Below, one piece after another: positions 35,501 to 37,468 of a stretch of 37,468 nt of DNA (positions are counted from its first letter, which is position 1; every line of letters starts with the position of its first letter). The notes under the pieces are model-generated. The model saw only the letters and a program-made list of their open reading frames with translations, was not told the origin of the DNA and did no database searches. The DNA is from Bacteroidota bacterium (lineage in GTDB: Bacteria; Bacteroidota; Bacteroidia; NS11-12g; UBA955), in the NCBI GenBank assembly GCA_025354385.1, contig JANXMZ010000070.1, positions 1 through 37,468 on the forward strand. Reading direction: 5' to 3'. A program made the translations under genes and the position numbers.

Positions 35501-35537
35501 AAGCCGCCCCCACTAGAGATCAAGTAATTAATCTCTC
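35490..35537 (+). repeat. Conserved module, copy C
   Basis: TTGTTCAATTGAAGCC, a GCCCCCACT linker, and the hairpin GAGAT-C-AA-GTAA-TT-A-ATCTC (35516-35535). Compared with copies A and B, the inner AC/GT pairs are changed to AA/TT, which keeps the pairing. Confidence 0.8.
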
Positions 35538-35586
35538 ACACGTAATTTCTTGTTAAACAAAAACATCTTCAATTGTAAAATAATTT

Positions 35587-36885
35587 TCATTTGTTGTAAG
35601 GACGTTCATTGATCCAATGGAAACCTCTTTTTATTAATCTAAAGTTTTTTGTTTCAATCTTTCTTCTTTTAGAAATGATGGTAACCGAATCATTCCTAAT
35701 GGTTCCACTTAATATAAAATTATCAGGATTGGAAAAAGTATAATGTAAAGTCCCACGCATTGTAGAATCAGCCCTGTATTTAATATCAATTTTCTGATGG
35801 ATGGTATCAACTTTTGCAAGAAAGCCCGCAACGCTGTCGCTCTTAAACCTCACACGCATATAATCATTATCTTCAAACACCAATTGGTTCCAGCGTGATG
35901 CATCTAACGAAGAATTTGGTAAAGTATCATTATTGACAATAAATATATCTATATCATAAAGTCCATATAATTTGGGTTTCGGTCTTGAATCTTTGAGTTC
36001 ATTTTTATATTTCCATACTGTAATTGTTCCATAAACTACCGCATAGCCGATTACTAAAAACTTAAATACCATCTTTGAGGTATACATCCACCGTTTCTTA
36101 AGTATCGGACTTTTAATAATTGCAAGTGAAGTAGTTTGACCTACAAAGAAAAATCTGAATAATCTACCAGCATTATTAAGCAATAGAAACAATGTCATTA
36201 TAACCAAGGCGGTTGAAAGAATTTTGACTGGAACATCATAAAAATAATTCACGGCCATCACATTAGAAGCGGTCATTAATGTAATAATCGCGCCAACAGT
36301 CATTGTTCTGCGGAACAAGAGAAGTAATGCAGCAATTTCAGCAATACCCATAAAAAAATTGTACCCATCCGAAAACCCCAAAAAGGTCCAGGCCAAACCC
36401 ATGGGTGATAAATCCCCGATTGGTTCGGTTAATCTATAAATATCTGGAGAAGGAAATTGAAGTTTAACTACCTTTACCATTCCATAATGAAACAACATTA
36501 ATCCTACATAAAAACGCATTGCAGCGGTTAGCCAATAATAAAGTACATTATAATTTGTCCGCTTTCTATCCAATGCCGTCGAAATAATGGCTCCTAAAAC
36601 AGCCACTAATGCAATGGTGAAAACAATGACATAATCGTAAGTGGTATCACCGCTTCCGTTGGTGAAAATTGTTATGTCGTATGAAAGGTGAAGCACATGC
36701 TTACCTATCCAAGGAATAAATATTTGCAAGGACGCTTCCAAGAACCGTCCAACGGTTTCATTCCAAAATGGATAAGCTCCATTATTGCTTGTGATTATAA
36801 AAAATCCAAAGAAAATAAAAGAAAATCTAAATGCTATTTTCTTATAATCACTCCAATGGACATTTTGAGAGGTTAAATTTTCCAT
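35587..36885 (-). CDS. DoxX-like integral membrane protein with C-terminal soluble domain
   Basis: This 432-residue protein has roughly eight hydrophobic segments between residues 15 and 295. One region (about 122-145, MRFYVGLMLFHYGMVKVVKL) resembles the first helix of DoxX/DoxD-type proteins. The last 135 residues (about 300-432) are soluble and beta-rich, with strands such as VRFKSDSVAGFLAKVDTIHQ and HYTFSNPDNFILSGTIRNDS that suggest a small lipocalin-like barrel. That pairing is my inference; no catalytic motif is visible. It is a single gene whose 3' end adjoins the tRNA-Ser repeat array and whose 5' side is a 470-bp AT-rich gap. Function unknown. Confidence 0.75.
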   Translation of the reverse strand: MENLTSQNVHWSDYKKIAFRFSFIFFGFFIITSNNGAYPFWNETVGRFLEASLQIFIPWIGKHVLHLSYDITIFTNGSGDTTYDYVIVFTIALVAVLGAIISTALDRKRTNYNVLYYWLTAAMRFYVGLMLFHYGMVKVVKLQFPSPDIYRLTEPIGDLSPMGLAWTFLGFSDGYNFFMGIAEIAALLLLFRRTMTVGAIITLMTASNVMAVNYFYDVPVKILSTALVIMTLFLLLNNAGRLFRFFFVGQTTSLAIIKSPILKKRWMYTSKMVFKFLVIGYAVVYGTITVWKYKNELKDSRPKPKLYGLYDIDIFIVNNDTLPNSSLDASRWNQLVFEDNDYMRVRFKSDSVAGFLAKVDTIHQKIDIKYRADSTMRGTLHYTFSNPDNFILSGTIRNDSVTIISKRRKIETKNFRLIKRGFHWINERPYNK

Positions 36886-37355
36886 TTTCTTTTGGTTTTG
36901 TTTTATTGATAGTATTATTTTATTAATTCAGATAATTATACTAATGTTCCTTAATGTGCCGCAGTGTAATAAATTGCGCGCAACTATTGAATTAAATAAT
37001 AGTTTTTATTAACGCCTTACATTTACAAATATGAGACTATATTTCGAAAAAATAGCACACTTTATTTACTGTAGATGAATATTTGAATGGTCTTATTTTC
37101 TGCAAAAATATCAACTCGCTATTCTAATTAGGTTGAATATATTTTTTTTAGTTGTATTTTCTATGGAGATGCTTTAATCTAACAAATACTAGAAGATGTT
37201 TAATACTATTAAAGTAAAAACCTACTATTCATAAAACATTTCCTATTCCTAAATTTGCCAATGAATCATTCAACCTACATTTTTTACACCAATTAAAAAG
37301 CTTATTCATACAATAAGTACAATATGAAAAGCTGAGTTCAACAAATAAGTGCAAC
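36886..37355. other. 470-bp AT-rich gap before the IS30 fragment
   Basis: I see no gene. A dyad AACTATT (36982-36988) / AATAGTT (36998-37004) with a few T's could be a plus-strand terminator remnant. A minus-strand TATTTTTG at 37103-37110 matches the -7 consensus and could serve the DoxX-like gene from 218 bp away. The last about 25 bp belong to the IS30 end. Confidence 0.45.
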
Positions 37356-37358
37356 TCA
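37334..37358. mobile_element. Probable terminal inverted repeat of the IS30-like element
   Basis: GAGTTCAACAAATAAGTGCA and the following ACTCA lie just outside the transposase stop codon and resemble IS30-family ends (TGAGTTGCACTT... on the minus strand). The partner end is outside the window, so the exact boundary is unproven. Confidence 0.5.
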
Positions 37359-37468
37359 TATTTTCAATTGCAAAGCTATTTGATTTGGAGTTAAATATTT
37401 AAATTTTCTTACAGGTCTGTTATTAATTTTGTTTTCAACAGACTTTATTGTGCTTTGATGGATTTTAT
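37356..37468 (-). CDS. IS30-like transposase, C-terminal fragment (runs off the right edge)
   Basis: On the minus strand an open frame enters from the right edge and ends at TGA 37356-37358, giving 36 residues that include SVENKINNRPVRKFKYLTPN. This is the C-terminal signature of IS30-family transposases, in which the E...NNRPRK segment holds the last acidic residue of the DDE triad. The remainder is outside the window, so completeness cannot be judged. The stop codon overlaps the presumed terminal repeat. Confidence 0.8.
   Translation of the reverse strand, partial: KIHQSTIKSVENKINNRPVRKFKYLTPNQIALQLKI

Noticed and set aside
35110..35537. Integron attC array or CRISPR array after tRNA-Ser
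   Set aside because: There is no integrase or cas gene nearby, the spacers are themselves palindromic, the repeat spacing is irregular (157 and 186 bp), and attC core sites are not seen.
36982..37007. Hairpin with T's (AACTATT / AATAGTT) as a functional terminator
   Set aside because: It points in the plus direction but no plus-strand gene precedes it; the stem is only 7 AT-rich pairs.

Overview
The window looks like a piece of a Bacteroidota (Cytophaga-Flavobacterium-Bacteroides group) chromosome. It is AT-rich. Several genes sit behind the group's unusual -7 promoter box (TAnnTTTG) instead of a sigma70-type -10. Three large secreted proteins end in type IX secretion (T9SS) C-terminal sorting domains, and start codons lack clear Shine-Dalgarno sequences. 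Both edges cut through transposase genes of different families (an ISL3-like C-terminus at the left, an IS30-like C-terminus at the right), which would fit an assembly contig that stops at repeats. The genus cannot be fixed from the sequence alone.

Left part (1-7.7 kb): an IS fragment, a 1-Cys peroxiredoxin with a clear terminator, then a four-gene efflux operon (TetR regulator, TolC-like outer membrane protein, lipoprotein adaptor, RND pump) closed by a strong terminator. From 7.9 to 9.5 kb two minus-strand genes follow: a secreted WG-repeat protein and methylmalonyl-CoA epimerase. From 9.7 to 17.4 kb the plus strand holds chorismate synthase, a tandem pair of secreted M43 metalloproteases with PKD and T9SS domains, and DNA topoisomerase I. 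lpxK faces topA and is divergent from a Nif3-family gene, a coiled-coil zinc-ribbon gene and a secreted TPR protein gene. After a 424-bp AT-rich gap come two orphan secreted proteins, the second with a T9SS signal, and then a convergent CrtI/CrtD-type carotenoid desaturase.

Right part (27.4-37.5 kb): carA and eno are separated by a small four-helix-bundle (S23/IVS-type) gene bounded by TTAATAAC-type repeats in opposite orientations. Next is a compact cassette: a GbsR/MarR-type regulator, two tandemly duplicated pairs of small orphan membrane proteins, and a TIGR01777-type SDR protein. The same inverted repeat (TTTCA-N8-TGAAA) lies upstream of the regulator and of the first membrane gene, which suggests a self-contained regulon. 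A convergent rluF-like gene follows.

The most unusual DNA is at 34.9-35.55 kb. A tRNA-Ser(GGA) gene has a structured leader and is followed by about 430 bp of nested palindromes. These contain three copies of a conserved module: a CAATTG boundary, a C-rich linker, and a small hairpin with a GNRA tetraloop whose stem changes in a compensatory way between copies. This looks like a structured RNA or repeat family tied to the tRNA, and I do not recognise it. A DoxX-like membrane protein gene and the IS30 fragment end the window.

Many genes are housekeeping (aroC, topA, lpxK, carA, eno, mce). The likely novelty lies in the tRNA-Ser repeat array and the GbsR membrane-protein cassette.
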